From Pseudomonas sp. Teo4 (GTDB lineage Bacteria; Pseudomonadota; Gammaproteobacteria; Pseudomonadales; Pseudomonadaceae), in the NCBI RefSeq assembly GCF_034387475.1, contig NZ_JAXCIL010000001.1:2356001-2420000 (forward strand): a stretch of 64,000 nt of DNA. Direction: 5' to 3'. Positions 44,224 to 57,219 of this stretch are shown one piece after another. The position numbers and the translations under genes were made by a program. Below the pieces are notes generated by a model that was not told where the DNA came from, did not search any database, and worked only from the letters and a program-made list of their open reading frames with translations. Position 1 is the first letter of the stretch. Every line of letters begins with the position of its first letter.

Positions 44224-46434
44224 TCAGGCCGGTTTCATCACCAATACCCCCAACGGCGGCAGGTTCAACGACAGCGACAGCGGCTGCCCATGGCTGGCCA
44301 CCTGTTCGCAGTCCACCGCCCCAAGGTTGCCCACGTTCGACCCGGCATACAGCCCGGCGTCGCTGTTGAGCAGTTCCTGCCAGCGCTCTCCGAACGGCAC
44401 ACCAATGCGATACCCCTCACGCGGCACTGGAGTGAAGTTGGCCACCACCAGCAACGGCTCGCCCTGGCTGCTCCAGCGCAGCCAGGCATAGACGCTGTTG
44501 TGCGCGTCATCGCCAATCAGCCACTGGAAGCCCTGGGGTTGGCAGTCCTGCTCATGCAGCGCTGGCAGTTCGCGGTACAGCCGGTTGAGGTCACTCACCA
44601 GGCGCTGTACGCCCTGGTGCTCGGGGTACTGCAGCAGGTACCAGTCCAGCTCGTGGTCGTGGTTCCACTCCCGCCACTGGCCGAACTCGCAGCCCATGAA
44701 CAGCAACTTCTTGCCGGGATGGGTCCACATGAAGGTGAGGTAGGCGCGCAGGTTGGCGAACTTCTGCCAGCGGTCGCCTGGCATCTTGTCGATCAGCGAG
44801 TGCTTGCCGTGCACCACTTCGTCGTGGGATATCGGCAGGATGAAATGCTCGGAGTACGCGTAGATCAGCCCGAAACTCATCTCGTTGTGGTGATACGTGC
44901 GGTGTACCGGGTCGTTCTGGATGTAATGCAGCGTGTCGTGCATCCAGCCCATGTTCCACTTGTAGGCGAAACCCAGGCCGCCTTGTTGCGTGGGCTGGCT
45001 GACGCCAGGCCAGGCGGTGGATTCCTCGGCGATGATCAGGGCACCAGGAGCTTCATGGGCAGCGACGCCATTGAGGTGGCGGATGAAGTCGATGGCTTCG
45101 AGGTTCTCGCGCCCGCCATGGCGGTTGGGCACCCATTCGCCCGACTTGCGCGAGTAGTCGCGGTACAGCATCGAAGCCACCGCATCGACCCTCAGGCCGT
45201 CGATGTGGAAGTGTTTCAGCCAGTGCAGCGCCGAGGCCATCATGAAGCCGCGCACTTCGTTGCGGCCCAGGTTGTAGATCAGCGTGTTCCAGTCCTGGTG
45301 GAAGCCTTCCAGAGGGTTGTCGTACTCGTACAGCGCCGTGCCGTCGAAGCGCGCCAGGCCGTGTTCGTCGGTGGGGAAATGCGCGGGTACCCAGTCGAGG
45401 ATCACGCCGATACCGCCCTGGTGGCAGGCATCGACGAACGCTGCGAAGTCTTCGGCGCTGCCGTAGCGCGAGGTGGGGGCGAACAGCGACAGTGGCTGGT
45501 AGCCCCAGGAGCCACCAAACGGGTGCTCCATGATCGGCATCAGTTCGATGTGGGTGAAGCCAAGTTCCTGCACATAGGGCACCAGGCGTTCGGCCAGTTC
45601 ACGCCAGTTGTAGTACCGGGCGATTTCGCCAGCATCGTCCAGCTCGCAGCGCCAGGAACCCGCGTGCAGCTCGTAGATCGACAGCGGTGCACTGTAGGCA
45701 TGGCGCTGGGCACGGTGCGTCATCCAGTCCTGGTCTGCCCACGTGTGGCTGAGCGCATTGGCCACTTTGGAAGCGGTACTGGGCGGTAGTTCGGTGGCGC
45801 GGGCCAACGGGTCGGCTTTCAATGGCAGCACGCCGTCTTTGCCCAACACCTCGAACTTGTACGTCTCGCCTACGCCCACACGGGGCACGAACAGTTCCCA
45901 GACCCCTGCGCTGTGGCGCAGGCGCATGGGGTGGCGGCGCCCGTCCCAATTGTTGAAGTCGCCCACCACCGACACGCGACGGGCGTTCGGCGCCCATACA
46001 GAGAAGCAAACGCCGGCAACACCATCGACCTGCGTAGGCTGGGCACCGAAACGCCCGGACAAATCCCGGTGGTTACCCTCGGCGAACAGGTACAAGTCCA
46101 TGTCGCCCAATTGCGGACCAAAGCTGTAAGGGTCTTCGGTCACCTGTTCGCCTGCCGCCCAGCCGATGTGCAACAGGTAGGGTTGTGCTTCATTCAGGTG
46201 CGCGGTGAACAGGCCTGGCAGGCTGCCCTGCTCCATTTCGGCGAGCACACGTCCATCGTGACGCGACAGCACGCGCGCATTGAGTGCGCCGGGCAGCAGC
46301 GCGCGGATGGTCGAACCGCCCGCGCCATCGTTGTGGGGGCCTAGCACTGCAAAAGGATCGGCGTGCTCGGCGCGGGCCAGGGCATCCAGGTCCCGTTGCC
46401 GAAGGCCGCCGTTTTCACGCGTGGTTGCATTCAT
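44224..46434 (-). CDS. glgB: 1,4-alpha-glucan branching enzyme
   Basis: 736 residues, GH13 with two N-terminal beta-sandwich domains ('[25 protein letters not shown]' and '[26 protein letters not shown]'). Barrel motifs: '[25 protein letters not shown]', '[20 protein letters not shown]' (nucleophile Asp about 414), '[16 protein letters not shown]' (Glu about 467) and '[22 protein letters not shown]'. It creates alpha-1,6 branches on the glucan made by GlgE or GlgA. Its ATG directly follows the treS stop with no gap, so it is co-translated in the glgE-treS-glgB unit. Confidence 0.96.
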   Translation of the reverse strand: MNATTRENGGLRQRDLDALARAEHADPFAVLGPHNDGAGGSTIRALLPGALNARVLSRHDGRVLAEMEQGSLPGLFTAHLNEAQPYLLHIGWAAGEQVTEDPYSFGPQLGDMDLYLFAEGNHRDLSGRFGAQPTQVDGVAGVCFSVWAPNARRVSVVGDFNNWDGRRHPMRLRHSAGVWELFVPRVGVGETYKFEVLGKDGVLPLKADPLARATELPPSTASKVANALSHTWADQDWMTHRAQRHAYSAPLSIYELHAGSWRCELDDAGEIARYYNWRELAERLVPYVQELGFTHIELMPIMEHPFGGSWGYQPLSLFAPTSRYGSAEDFAAFVDACHQGGIGVILDWVPAHFPTDEHGLARFDGTALYEYDNPLEGFHQDWNTLIYNLGRNEVRGFMMASALHWLKHFHIDGLRVDAVASMLYRDYSRKSGEWVPNRHGGRENLEAIDFIRHLNGVAAHEAPGALIIAEESTAWPGVSQPTQQGGLGFAYKWNMGWMHDTLHYIQNDPVHRTYHHNEMSFGLIYAYSEHFILPISHDEVVHGKHSLIDKMPGDRWQKFANLRAYLTFMWTHPGKKLLFMGCEFGQWREWNHDHELDWYLLQYPEHQGVQRLVSDLNRLYRELPALHEQDCQPQGFQWLIGDDAHNSVYAWLRWSSQGEPLLVVANFTPVPREGYRIGVPFGERWQELLNSDAGLYAGSNVGNLGAVDCEQVASHGQPLSLSLNLPPLGVLVMKPA

Positions 46435-49746
<3,312 letters not shown>

Positions 49747-49805
49747 GTGCGACTCCTTTCATTGCCGTGGGGCGGTGTCGCCTGGTTCAGGGCTGCTTTG
49801 CAGCC

Positions 49806-49892
49806 CATCGCCGGCAAGCCGGCTCCCACAGGTTTCGTGCAAATTTCACAGCCGACACCGCCCCCTGCAGGAGCCGGCTTGCCGGCGATGGG
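49806..49892. repeat. Paired inverted REP elements between glgE and treS
   Basis: CATCGCCGGCAAGCCGGCTCC at 49806-49826 recurs inverted at 49870-49892. Its position inside the glgE-treS-glgB unit means it would form a hairpin in the polycistronic message and could set relative expression. Confidence 0.78.
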
Positions 49893-49908
49893 GCGCGCAG
49901 CGGCCCTC

Positions 49909-51927
49909 TTATCCGGCTTTTTCGATACGCCAGATGCCGAACGGCAAGTGCCAGGGTTCGATGCGCATGAACTGGGTCTTGCCATGCCAGGTCCAGCGGT
50001 GGCCGGTCATCAGGTCCTCGCCGAGGGTTTCAGCGTTGTCGTCCAGGCCCAGCTCCCACAGCGGAAGTTCAAAGTTCGCCTCCTGGGCGTTGTGCGGGTC
50101 GAGGCTGACCGCCACCAGGATGTAGTTGTCGCGCTCGGGCGTGCGCTTGGCGAAATACAGGATGTTGTCGTTCCAGCAATTGAAGAAGGCCACGCCCAGA
50201 TGAGTCTGCAAGGCGCGGTTCTGCCTGCGGATACGGTTGAGCTGGGCGATCTCGGCGATGATGTTGCCAGGCTGGGTGAAGTCCCGTGGGCGGATCTCGT
50301 ACTTTTCCGAGTCCAGGTATTCTTCCTTGCCCGGCAGCGGCGTGCTTTCGCACAGCTCATAGCCTGAGTACATCCCCCACAACCCGGACCCCATGGTCGC
50401 CAGCGCGGCGCGGATCAGAAAGCCGGCCCGGCCAGAGGTGTGCAGGAAGTACGGGTTGATGTCCGGCGTGTTGACGAAGAAGTTGGGGCGGTAGCACTGG
50501 CTCCAGGGCGGCTGATTGAGCTGCTCGAAGTACTCGCGCAGCTCTTGCTTGCTGTTGCGCCAGGTGAAGTAGGTGTAGCTCTGGGCGTAGCCGACCTTGC
50601 CCAGGCGCGCCATCATCGCCGGCCGGGTAAAGGCCTCGGCCAGGAAAATCACCTCGGGGTACTGGCTGCGCACATCAGCGATCAGCCATTGCCAGAATGG
50701 CAGTGGTTTGGTGTGGGGGTTGTCGACGCGGAAAGTCTTCACCCCCTCCTCGACCCAGCCGACCACCACATCGCGCAGCGCCAACCACAATGACGGCACC
50801 GCCTCGGGAGCATAGAAGTCGACGTTGACGATGTCCTGGTACTTCTTGGGCGGGTTCTCGGCATAGCGGATCGTACCGTCGGGCCGCCAACTGAACCAGC
50901 CGGGGTGTTCCCTGAGCCAAGGGTGGTCCTGGGAGCACTGGATGGCGAAGTCCAGGGCAATCTCCAGCCCATGTTCGGCGGCAGCGGCAACCAGGCGGCG
51001 AAAATCTTCGCGGCTGCCCAATTGCGGGTGGATAGCGTCATGGCCGCCTTCGGGGCTACCAATGGCGTAGGGGCTGCCGGGGTCGTCCGGGGCGGCCTGC
51101 AGGGCATTGTTGCGGCCTTTGCGATGCTTCATGCCAATCGGGTGGATGGGCGGGAAGTACAGCACGTCGAAGCCCATGTCGCGGATCATTGGCAACCGTG
51201 CATGCACATCGTTGAAGGTGCCATGGCGCTCCGGGCTGTCGGTGATCGAGCGCGGGAACAGCTCGTACCAACTGGCGAACAACGCGGCTTCGCGGTCCAC
51301 GTCCACGGGGAATTCGGCGCTACGGGCCAGGTAGCTGCGGTGCTCGGCCTCGCTCATCAAGCGTGCCGCATCGGCGTGCAGCAGCAGGGCCACCTGGTCG
51401 TCCGTCGGCAGGGAGGGCAAACGTTCCTGTAGCGCCTGAAGCTCTTCGCGCAGCGCGCCATCGCTGCGTTCGATGCCCTTGCCCAGCAGCAGCCTGCCCT
51501 CTTCCAGCTCCAGCGAAACCTCCACGCCCGCGTGGTATTTCTTTTCCAGGTCGTGGCAAAAAGTGGCGAACGGGTCGATCCAGGCCTCGATGCTGAACAG
51601 GTGCAAACCCAGCTCGGTGGGAGTGAATTCACCCAGCCACAGGTCGTTGCCGGGGGAATGCATGGGCGCGCAGTGCCAGCGCCGGCTGTTGGCCTGGCGC
51701 CAGAGCAGCATCACCGCCAGGCGGTCGTGGCCGTCGCCGTACACTTTGCTGGCGACCGCAACGGGCTGGCCGCGGATGGCCTTGGCGGCGAAGGTACCGC
51801 CGTCGAGCACGGGGCTGGTGTCTTCGATCACGATGCGTGGCGCCAGCAGCGCCTGGGCCAGGCTGGTGGCCTGCTCGGGGTGATCGTTCGCCATCGGTAC
51901 GCTTTCGAAGGGCTCGTTACGCGTCAT
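49909..51927 (-). CDS. glgE: Alpha-1,4-glucan:maltose-1-phosphate maltosyltransferase
   Basis: 672 residues, GH13_3. N-terminal beta domain ('PRIVIEDTSPVLDGGTFAAKAIRGQPVAVASKVYGDG' type) and a helical insertion ('LHADAARLMSEAEHRSYLARS') are GlgE-specific. Catalytic parts: 'VKTFRVDNPHTKPLPFWQWL' (nucleophile Asp about 398), 'VIFLAEAFTRPAMMARLGKV' (acid/base Glu about 427) and 'NTPDINPYFLHTSGRAGFLIRAALA'. It extends glucan by maltose units from maltose-1-phosphate. The start at 51927 has GGGAG 10 bases upstream. A candidate AlgU-type promoter lies at 51964-51990. First gene of the leftward unit. Confidence 0.96.
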   Translation of the reverse strand: MTRNEPFESVPMANDHPEQATSLAQALLAPRIVIEDTSPVLDGGTFAAKAIRGQPVAVASKVYGDGHDRLAVMLLWRQANSRRWHCAPMHSPGNDLWLGEFTPTELGLHLFSIEAWIDPFATFCHDLEKKYHAGVEVSLELEEGRLLLGKGIERSDGALREELQALQERLPSLPTDDQVALLLHADAARLMSEAEHRSYLARSAEFPVDVDREAALFASWYELFPRSITDSPERHGTFNDVHARLPMIRDMGFDVLYFPPIHPIGMKHRKGRNNALQAAPDDPGSPYAIGSPEGGHDAIHPQLGSREDFRRLVAAAAEHGLEIALDFAIQCSQDHPWLREHPGWFSWRPDGTIRYAENPPKKYQDIVNVDFYAPEAVPSLWLALRDVVVGWVEEGVKTFRVDNPHTKPLPFWQWLIADVRSQYPEVIFLAEAFTRPAMMARLGKVGYAQSYTYFTWRNSKQELREYFEQLNQPPWSQCYRPNFFVNTPDINPYFLHTSGRAGFLIRAALATMGSGLWGMYSGYELCESTPLPGKEEYLDSEKYEIRPRDFTQPGNIIAEIAQLNRIRRQNRALQTHLGVAFFNCWNDNILYFAKRTPERDNYILVAVSLDPHNAQEANFELPLWELGLDDNAETLGEDLMTGHRWTWHGKTQFMRIEPWHLPFGIWRIEKAG

Positions 51928-51963
51928 CGGTCCTGGCTCCCTGTTGGCATTGGCGCTAAGGGT

Positions 51964-51990
51964 TCAGAGCCGTCGACCGGCAGGGGGTTC
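51964..51990 (-). promoter_or_regulatory. Candidate AlgU/sigmaE-type promoter of glgE
   Basis: On the minus strand GAACCC (51990-51985) is followed after exactly 16 bases by TCTGA (51968-51964). The AlgU consensus is GAACTT-N16/17-TCTGA, so the -10 is perfect and the -35 matches 4 of 6. The -10 lies about 37 bases upstream of the glgE start codon. The glgA side of the locus also has a GAACTT element (8946). Confidence 0.42.
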
Positions 51991-52065
51991 AAAAAAATTG
52001 AGCGATTGGCGCTGGCACGCGTCAAAGCCTGCACCACCCTCTCATTCACCCTGCGAGGTCAGGCC

Positions 52066-52227
52066 ATGAACATTCCCATTCCACCGGAGACACCCGACCC
52101 GAACATCGACGACCCCAGCCTGCCGCCGCCAGTGCCGGAAGAAGACCCGGACGAGCTGCCGATCAGGCCGACCGTGCCGCCGACGGTGGGCGACCCGCCG
52201 AGTGAGGAGCCGCCGGTGAAGGTTTAA
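52066..52227 (+). CDS. Small acidic proline-rich protein
   Basis: 53 residues, starting 'MNIPIPPETPDPNIDDPSLP' and continuing with PPP, EEDPDELP and PSEEPP patterns. Nearly every third residue is proline and there are many Asp/Glu and no cysteine, so it is probably disordered. GAGGTCAGG lies just upstream of the ATG. It is divergent from glgE (139 bases apart) and followed by REP elements. Longer in-frame upstream sequence is antisense to glgE and is not part of it. Function unknown; no family identified with confidence. Confidence 0.6.
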   Translation: MNIPIPPETPDPNIDDPSLPPPVPEEDPDELPIRPTVPPTVGDPPSEEPPVKV

Positions 52228-52295
52228 GGATAGCCAAGGATTGTGGCGGGGTTGAGCCGTGTCATGGCAGGCGGTTTTGAAAGCCCAGCGGCCCA

Positions 52296-52378
52296 TTCGC
52301 GGGTAAACCCGCTCCCACAGATACCCCCGCTGCCCTCAGGCACTGCGGGGCACCTGTGGGAGCGGGTTTACCCGCGAA
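52296..52378. repeat. Inverted repeat pair of a second REP type
   Basis: TTCGCGGGTAAACCCGCTCC and its continuation (25 bases, 52296-52320) recur inverted at 52354-52378. The core GCGGGTAAACCCGC is the classical P. putida REP and differs from the GCCGGCAAGCCGGC type elsewhere in the window. It separates the small proline-rich gene from the end of the convergent acyl-CoA synthetase gene. Confidence 0.8.
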
Positions 52379-52399
52379 GAAGCCGGCACGTTCAGCCCA

Positions 52400-54082
52400 T
52401 CACCCGACCGCCACCAATGAAATCTCCGCCACGCTGATCTCGCGCATCCGAAACTTCTGCACCTTCCCGGTCACCGTCATCGGAAACTCATCAACGAACC
52501 GGAAATGCCGCGGAACCTTGTAGTGCGCGATGCGCGCCTTGCACCAAGCCTGCAGCTCTTCGATGGTCGCGCTATGCCCCGGGTGCAGCTTGATCCAGGC
52601 CACCACTTCCTCACCATACTTGCTGCACGGAATGCCGATCACCTGGGCATCGGCCACCGCCGGGTGGGTGTAGAAGAACTCCTCCAGCTCACGCGGGTAG
52701 ATGTTCTCGCCGCCGCGAATGATCATGTCCTTGTTGCGCCCGACGATGCGCACATAACCCGCCTCGTCCATTACCGCCAGGTCGCCGGTGTGCATCCAGC
52801 CGGCCGGGTCGATGGCATCGACGGTAGCCTGGGGGTTGTCCCAGTAACCCAGCATCACGCTGTAGCCACGGGTGCACAGCTCACCGATCTCGCCGCGCGG
52901 GACGATGCAGCCATCCTGATCGACCAGTTTGGTCTCCAGTTGCGGCTGGGTGCGGCCGACGGTGGTCACGCGCAATTCCAGCTCATCGTCAGGGCCGGTC
53001 TGCAGCGACACCGGGCTGGTTTCAGTCATGCCGTAGGCGATCTGCACTTCGGCCATGTGCATCTGGTCGATGACACGACGCATCACTTCGATCGGGCAGG
53101 TGGCGCCAGCCATGATTCCACTGCGCAGGGTCGACAGATCCAGGCCGGGGCGTGACGGGTGGTCGAGCATGGCAATGAACATGGTCGGCACGCCATAAAG
53201 GATGCTGGCGCGTTCCTCGGCCACGGCGCGCAAGGTGAGCTCGGCGTCGAAGGCGTCGTTGGGGTAGATCATGGTGCTGCCGTGGGTGATGCAGCCGAGG
53301 TTGGCCATGACCATGCCGAAACAATGGTACAGCGGCACCGGAATCACCATGCGATCGGCTTCGCTCAGGCCAAGGCTTTCACCGACCATGAAACCGTTGT
53401 TGAGGATGTTGTAGTGGCTCAGCGTCGCGCCTTTCGGGGCGCCGGTGGTGCCCGAGGTGTACTGGATGTTCACCGGCTGGTCGAACTGCAGGCTATTTTG
53501 ACGGGCCTGATAGGCCTCGGCATCGACCTGCCCTGCCCGTTCGGCCAGTGCATGCCAGGGCAGGAAGCCGGCAGGTGGGTTGGCCGCGAGGCTGATCACA
53601 CCACGCAGCGCCGGCAGGCACACGCTGGCCAGCTCGCCGGGGGCGTGGTCGACCAGTTCCGGCACCAGCTCCTGAATCATCGCGTGGTAGTTGGATGTCT
53701 TGAACGCATCGGCACACACCAGCCAGCTGCAGCCGGACTGGCGTAATACGTATTCCAATTCGGCCACCCGGTAAGCCGGGTTGATGTTGACCAGAATCGC
53801 GCCAACCTTGGCGCTGGCCAACTGCAGGATGCACCACTGGGCGCAATTGGGTGACCAGATGCCGACCCGATCGCCAGTGTTCACACCCAAGGCCATCAGC
53901 GCACGGGCGTGCACGTTCACCTGCTCGGCCAACTGTCGCCAGGTGTAGCGCAGCCCCTGGTGGCGCACCACCAAGGCTTCACGTTCGGCGAAGCGCGCCA
54001 CGGTGTCATCGAAGGTCTGGCCGATGGTTTGGGTCAGTAATGGGCGGTCCTGAGGGCCGCGGGTGTAGCTTGGTTGACTCAT
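52400..54082 (-). CDS. AMP-forming acyl-CoA synthetase
   Basis: 560 residues from the ATG at 54082 (AAGGGA upstream; an earlier ATG at 54124 is less likely). ANL-superfamily motifs: 'YTSGTTGAPKGATLSHYN' (about 207), 'YGMTETSPVS', 'GYWDNPQATVDAIDPAGWMHTGDLAVMDEAGYVRIVGR', and the catalytic lysine in 'TGKVQKFRMRE' near the C-terminus (about 543). It activates a carboxylic acid to its CoA ester; the substrate is probably a medium/long-chain or branched acid. It is divergent from liuA, and two palindromes lie between them, so it likely belongs to the same regulon. Confidence 0.9.
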   Translation of the reverse strand: MSQPSYTRGPQDRPLLTQTIGQTFDDTVARFAEREALVVRHQGLRYTWRQLAEQVNVHARALMALGVNTGDRVGIWSPNCAQWCILQLASAKVGAILVNINPAYRVAELEYVLRQSGCSWLVCADAFKTSNYHAMIQELVPELVDHAPGELASVCLPALRGVISLAANPPAGFLPWHALAERAGQVDAEAYQARQNSLQFDQPVNIQYTSGTTGAPKGATLSHYNILNNGFMVGESLGLSEADRMVIPVPLYHCFGMVMANLGCITHGSTMIYPNDAFDAELTLRAVAEERASILYGVPTMFIAMLDHPSRPGLDLSTLRSGIMAGATCPIEVMRRVIDQMHMAEVQIAYGMTETSPVSLQTGPDDELELRVTTVGRTQPQLETKLVDQDGCIVPRGEIGELCTRGYSVMLGYWDNPQATVDAIDPAGWMHTGDLAVMDEAGYVRIVGRNKDMIIRGGENIYPRELEEFFYTHPAVADAQVIGIPCSKYGEEVVAWIKLHPGHSATIEELQAWCKARIAHYKVPRHFRFVDEFPMTVTGKVQKFRMREISVAEISLVAVG

Positions 54083-54146
54083 GGGTGTCCCTTCTTGTGT
54101 TTGTTCTGGGCACGACTGAAGCAAGCGCCAAATACTCTGGCGCAGA

Positions 54147-54212
54147 TTTACGTTTACGTAAAGGTGATGATTGGATTGACAGTGACGAGAGGCAGGTTTA
54201 CGTTAACGTAAA
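54147..54212. promoter_or_regulatory. Two TTTACGT-N2-ACGTAAA palindromes, candidate LiuR operators
   Basis: TTTACGTTTACGTAAA (54147-54162) and the perfect palindrome TTTACGTTAACGTAAA (54197-54212) begin exactly 50 bp apart, and each is followed by GGTGA. They lie between the divergent acyl-CoA synthetase gene and liuA. The form resembles sites of the MerR-type regulator LiuR in proteobacteria (family knowledge). No liuR gene is in the window. Confidence 0.65.
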
Positions 54213-54266
54213 GGTGACAGCGACACCGAGAGAATGGGCTTTACTTTCGGACGCAACAGCCGGGAC

Positions 54267-54345
54267 CGCTCCTTCGCAGGCTTCGCCAGCTCCCACAGGG
54301 ATCCGATGAAGCGCTGTGGGAGCTGGCGAAGCCTGCGAAGGAGCG
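54267..54345. repeat. Perfect 31-bp inverted repeat upstream of liuA
   Basis: Arms 54267-54297 and 54315-54345 match perfectly across a 17-base loop. The element lies after the two operators and about 80 bases before the liuA ATG, so a transcript started at the operators would carry a long hairpin in its leader. Confidence 0.75.
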
Positions 54346-54425
54346 CGCAGCGGCCCCGGCAATGCTGACGACATGCGCCATAGCTCCTGGTGAACTCCAA
54401 TTTCAAGAACAAGAAGGTGCCCCCA

Positions 54426-55589
54426 ATGCATTACCCCTCCCTGAACTTCGCCCTGGGCGAAACCATCGACATGCTGCGCGACCAGGTTCGCACGTTCGTC
54501 GCCGCCGAACTGGCACCACGCGCCGCGCAGATCGACCACGACAACCTGTTCCCCGCTGACATGTGGCGCAAGTTCGGTGACATGGGGCTGCTGGGCATCA
54601 CCGTACCGGAAGAATACGGCGGCGCCGGCCTGGGCTACCTGGCCCACGTGGTGTCGATGGAGGAAATCAGCCGTGGCTCGGCCTCGGTGGCACTCTCTTA
54701 TGGCGCCCACTCCAACCTGTGCGTCAACCAGATCAACCGCAACGGCAGCCACGAACAGAAACTGAAGTACCTGCCCAAGCTGATCAGCGGCGAGCACATC
54801 GGCGCCCTGGCCATGAGCGAGCCCAACGCCGGCTCCGACGTGGTGTCGATGAAGCTGCGCGCGGAAAAACGCGGTGACCGTTATGTGCTCAACGGCAGCA
54901 AGACCTGGATCACCAACGGCCCCGACGCCAACACCTACGTGATCTACGCCAAGACCGACCTGGACAAGGGCCCCCACGGCATCACCGCGTTCATCGTCGA
55001 GCGTGACTGGAAAGGCTTCAGCCGCAGCAACAAGTTCGACAAACTGGGCATGCGCGGCTCCAACACGTGCGAGCTGTTCTTTGACGACGTCGAAGTGCCG
55101 GAAGAAAACATCCTCGGCCAGCTCAACGGTGGCGTGCGCGTGCTGATGAGCGGCCTGGACTACGAACGCGTGGTGCTGTCCGGTGGCCCCACCGGTATCA
55201 TGCAAAGCTGCATGGACCTGGTCGTGCCCTACATTCACGACCGCAAGCAGTTCGGCCAGAGCATCGGCGAGTTCCAGCTGATCCAGGGCAAGATTGCCGA
55301 CATGTACACCCAGCTCAACGCCAGCCGCGCCTACCTGTATGCCGTGGCCCAGGCCTGCGACCGTGGCGAGACCACCCGCAAGGACGCCGCCGGGGTCATC
55401 CTTTATACCGCCGAGCGTGCCACCCAGATGGCCCTGGAAGCGATCCAGATTCTCGGCGGCAACGGCTATATCAACGAGTTCCCGGCCGGCCGCCTCCTGC
55501 GCGATGCCAAGCTGTACGAGATCGGCGCCGGCACCAGCGAAATCCGCCGGATGCTGATTGGCCGCGAACTGTTCAACGAAACCCGCTGA
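54426..55589 (+). CDS. liuA: Isovaleryl-CoA dehydrogenase
   Basis: 387 residues from the ATG at 54426. Acyl-CoA dehydrogenase fold: '[32 protein letters not shown]', '[16 protein letters not shown]', '[25 protein letters not shown]', '[28 protein letters not shown]', and the C-terminal '[32 protein letters not shown]'. The catalytic base position distinctive of isovaleryl-CoA dehydrogenases is seen as Glu in '[15 protein letters not shown]' (about 246). It oxidises isovaleryl-CoA to 3-methylcrotonyl-CoA with FAD and electron-transfer flavoprotein. First gene of liuABCD; liuB starts 19 bases after its stop. Confidence 0.95.
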   Translation: MHYPSLNFALGETIDMLRDQVRTFVAAELAPRAAQIDHDNLFPADMWRKFGDMGLLGITVPEEYGGAGLGYLAHVVSMEEISRGSASVALSYGAHSNLCVNQINRNGSHEQKLKYLPKLISGEHIGALAMSEPNAGSDVVSMKLRAEKRGDRYVLNGSKTWITNGPDANTYVIYAKTDLDKGPHGITAFIVERDWKGFSRSNKFDKLGMRGSNTCELFFDDVEVPEENILGQLNGGVRVLMSGLDYERVVLSGGPTGIMQSCMDLVVPYIHDRKQFGQSIGEFQLIQGKIADMYTQLNASRAYLYAVAQACDRGETTRKDAAGVILYTAERATQMALEAIQILGGNGYINEFPAGRLLRDAKLYEIGAGTSEIRRMLIGRELFNETR

Positions 55590-55608
55590 GCATAAGGAAC
55601 GGGCGTCC

Positions 55609-57216
55609 ATGGCTACCCTGCATACCCAGATCAACCCGCGCTCGGCGGAATTCGCCGGCAATAGCGCGGCCATGCTAGAACAGGTCCAGGCCCTGCGCAG
55701 CCTGCTTGCCCAGGTCAGCCAGGGCGGCGGGCCGAAGGCCCAGGAGCGCCACACCTCGCGGGGCAAGCTGCTGCCACGCGAGCGCATCGACCGCCTGCTC
55801 GACAGCGGCTCGCCATTCCTCGAAATCGGCCAGCTGGCCGCCCATGAGGTGTATGGCGAGGACGTGCCCGCCGCGGGCGTGATCGCCGGCATCGGCCGTG
55901 TCGAAGGTGTCGAGTGCATGATCGTGGCCAACGACGCCACGGTCAAAGGCGGCTCCTACTACCCGCTGACGGTGAAAAAGCACCTGCGTGCCCAGACCAT
56001 CGCCCTGCAGAACCGCCTGCCGTGCATCTACCTGGTGGACTCGGGCGGGGCCAACCTGCCGCGCCAGGACGAAGTGTTCCCCGACCGCGAGCATTTCGGC
56101 CGCATCTTCTTCAACCAGGCCAACATGAGCGCCCTGGGCATTCCGCAGATCGCCGTGGTGATGGGCTCGTGCACCGCCGGTGGCGCCTACGTGCCGGCCA
56201 TGGCCGACGAAGCGATCATGGTGCGCCAACAGGCCACCATTTTCCTGGCCGGCCCGCCGTTGGTGAAAGCCGCCACCGGCGAGGTGGTGAGCGCCGAGGA
56301 TCTGGGCGGCGCCGACGTACACTGCCGCACCAGCGGCGTGGCCGACCACTATGCCGACAACGACGAACACGCCCTGGCCCTGGCCCGGCGCAGCGTGGCC
56401 AACCTCAACTGGCACAAGCTGGGCAAACTGCAACGCCAGGCCCCCATCGCCCCACTGTATGCCGCCGACGAGCTGTACGGCGTGGTGCCGGCCGACGCCA
56501 AGCAGCCGTTCGATGTACGCGAAGTCATCGCCCGCCTGGTCGACGGCTCGGTGTTCGATGAGTTCAAGGCGCTGTTCGGCACCACCCTGGTGTGCGGTTT
56601 CGCTCACCTGCATGGCTACCCGGTGGCGATTTTGGCCAACAACGGCATCCTTTTCGCCGAAGCCGCGCAAAAAGGCGCGCACTTCATCGAACTGGCCTGC
56701 CAGCGCGGCATCCCGTTGCTGTTCCTGCAGAACATCACCGGCTTCATGGTCGGCAAGAAGTACGAAGAAGGCGGTATCGCCAAGCACGGCGCCAAGCTGG
56801 TGACTGCGGTGGCCTGTGCCCAGGTGCCGAAGTTCACGGTGATCATTGGCGGCAGCTTCGGTGCCGGCAACTACGGCATGTGCGGTCGTGCCTACGACCC
56901 ACGCTTCCTGTGGATGTGGCCCAACGCACGCATCGGCGTGATGGGCGCCGAACAGGCCGCCGGGGTGTTGGCGCAGGTCAAGCGCGAGCAGAGCGAACGC
57001 AGCGGCCAGCCCTTCAGCGCCGAGGATGAGGCACGCCTCAAGCAGCCGATTCTCGACCAGTACGAACACCAGGGCCACCCTTACTATTCCAGCGCCCGGC
57101 TGTGGGACGACGGCGTCATCGACCCGGCACAAACCCGCGACGTGCTCGGCCTGGCGTTGTCCGCCGCGCTGAACGCCCCGATCGAACAGAGCCGCTTCGG
57201 CATTTTCCGGATGTGA
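55609..57216 (+). CDS. liuB: 3-methylcrotonyl-CoA carboxylase, carboxyltransferase subunit
   Basis: 535 residues from the ATG at 55609. Carboxyltransferase features: '[30 protein letters not shown]', '[20 protein letters not shown]', '[25 protein letters not shown]', '[18 protein letters not shown]', and the oxyanion-loop '[31 protein letters not shown]'. It moves the carboxyl from biotin on LiuD to 3-methylcrotonyl-CoA, giving 3-methylglutaconyl-CoA. It lies 3 bases upstream of liuC. Confidence 0.95.
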   Translation: MATLHTQINPRSAEFAGNSAAMLEQVQALRSLLAQVSQGGGPKAQERHTSRGKLLPRERIDRLLDSGSPFLEIGQLAAHEVYGEDVPAAGVIAGIGRVEGVECMIVANDATVKGGSYYPLTVKKHLRAQTIALQNRLPCIYLVDSGGANLPRQDEVFPDREHFGRIFFNQANMSALGIPQIAVVMGSCTAGGAYVPAMADEAIMVRQQATIFLAGPPLVKAATGEVVSAEDLGGADVHCRTSGVADHYADNDEHALALARRSVANLNWHKLGKLQRQAPIAPLYAADELYGVVPADAKQPFDVREVIARLVDGSVFDEFKALFGTTLVCGFAHLHGYPVAILANNGILFAEAAQKGAHFIELACQRGIPLLFLQNITGFMVGKKYEEGGIAKHGAKLVTAVACAQVPKFTVIIGGSFGAGNYGMCGRAYDPRFLWMWPNARIGVMGAEQAAGVLAQVKREQSERSGQPFSAEDEARLKQPILDQYEHQGHPYYSSARLWDDGVIDPAQTRDVLGLALSAALNAPIEQSRFGIFRM

Positions 57217-57219
57217 CCC

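Noticed and set aside
44149..45789. Plus-strand frame continuing after the PAAR gene
   Set aside because: It runs antisense through glgB and passes through the terminator hairpin; no protein family fits.
52010..52030. Sigma-54-like element TGGCACG...GC near the proline-rich gene
   Set aside because: The GC element is one base too far from the GG element, so the spacing does not fit a -24/-12 promoter.
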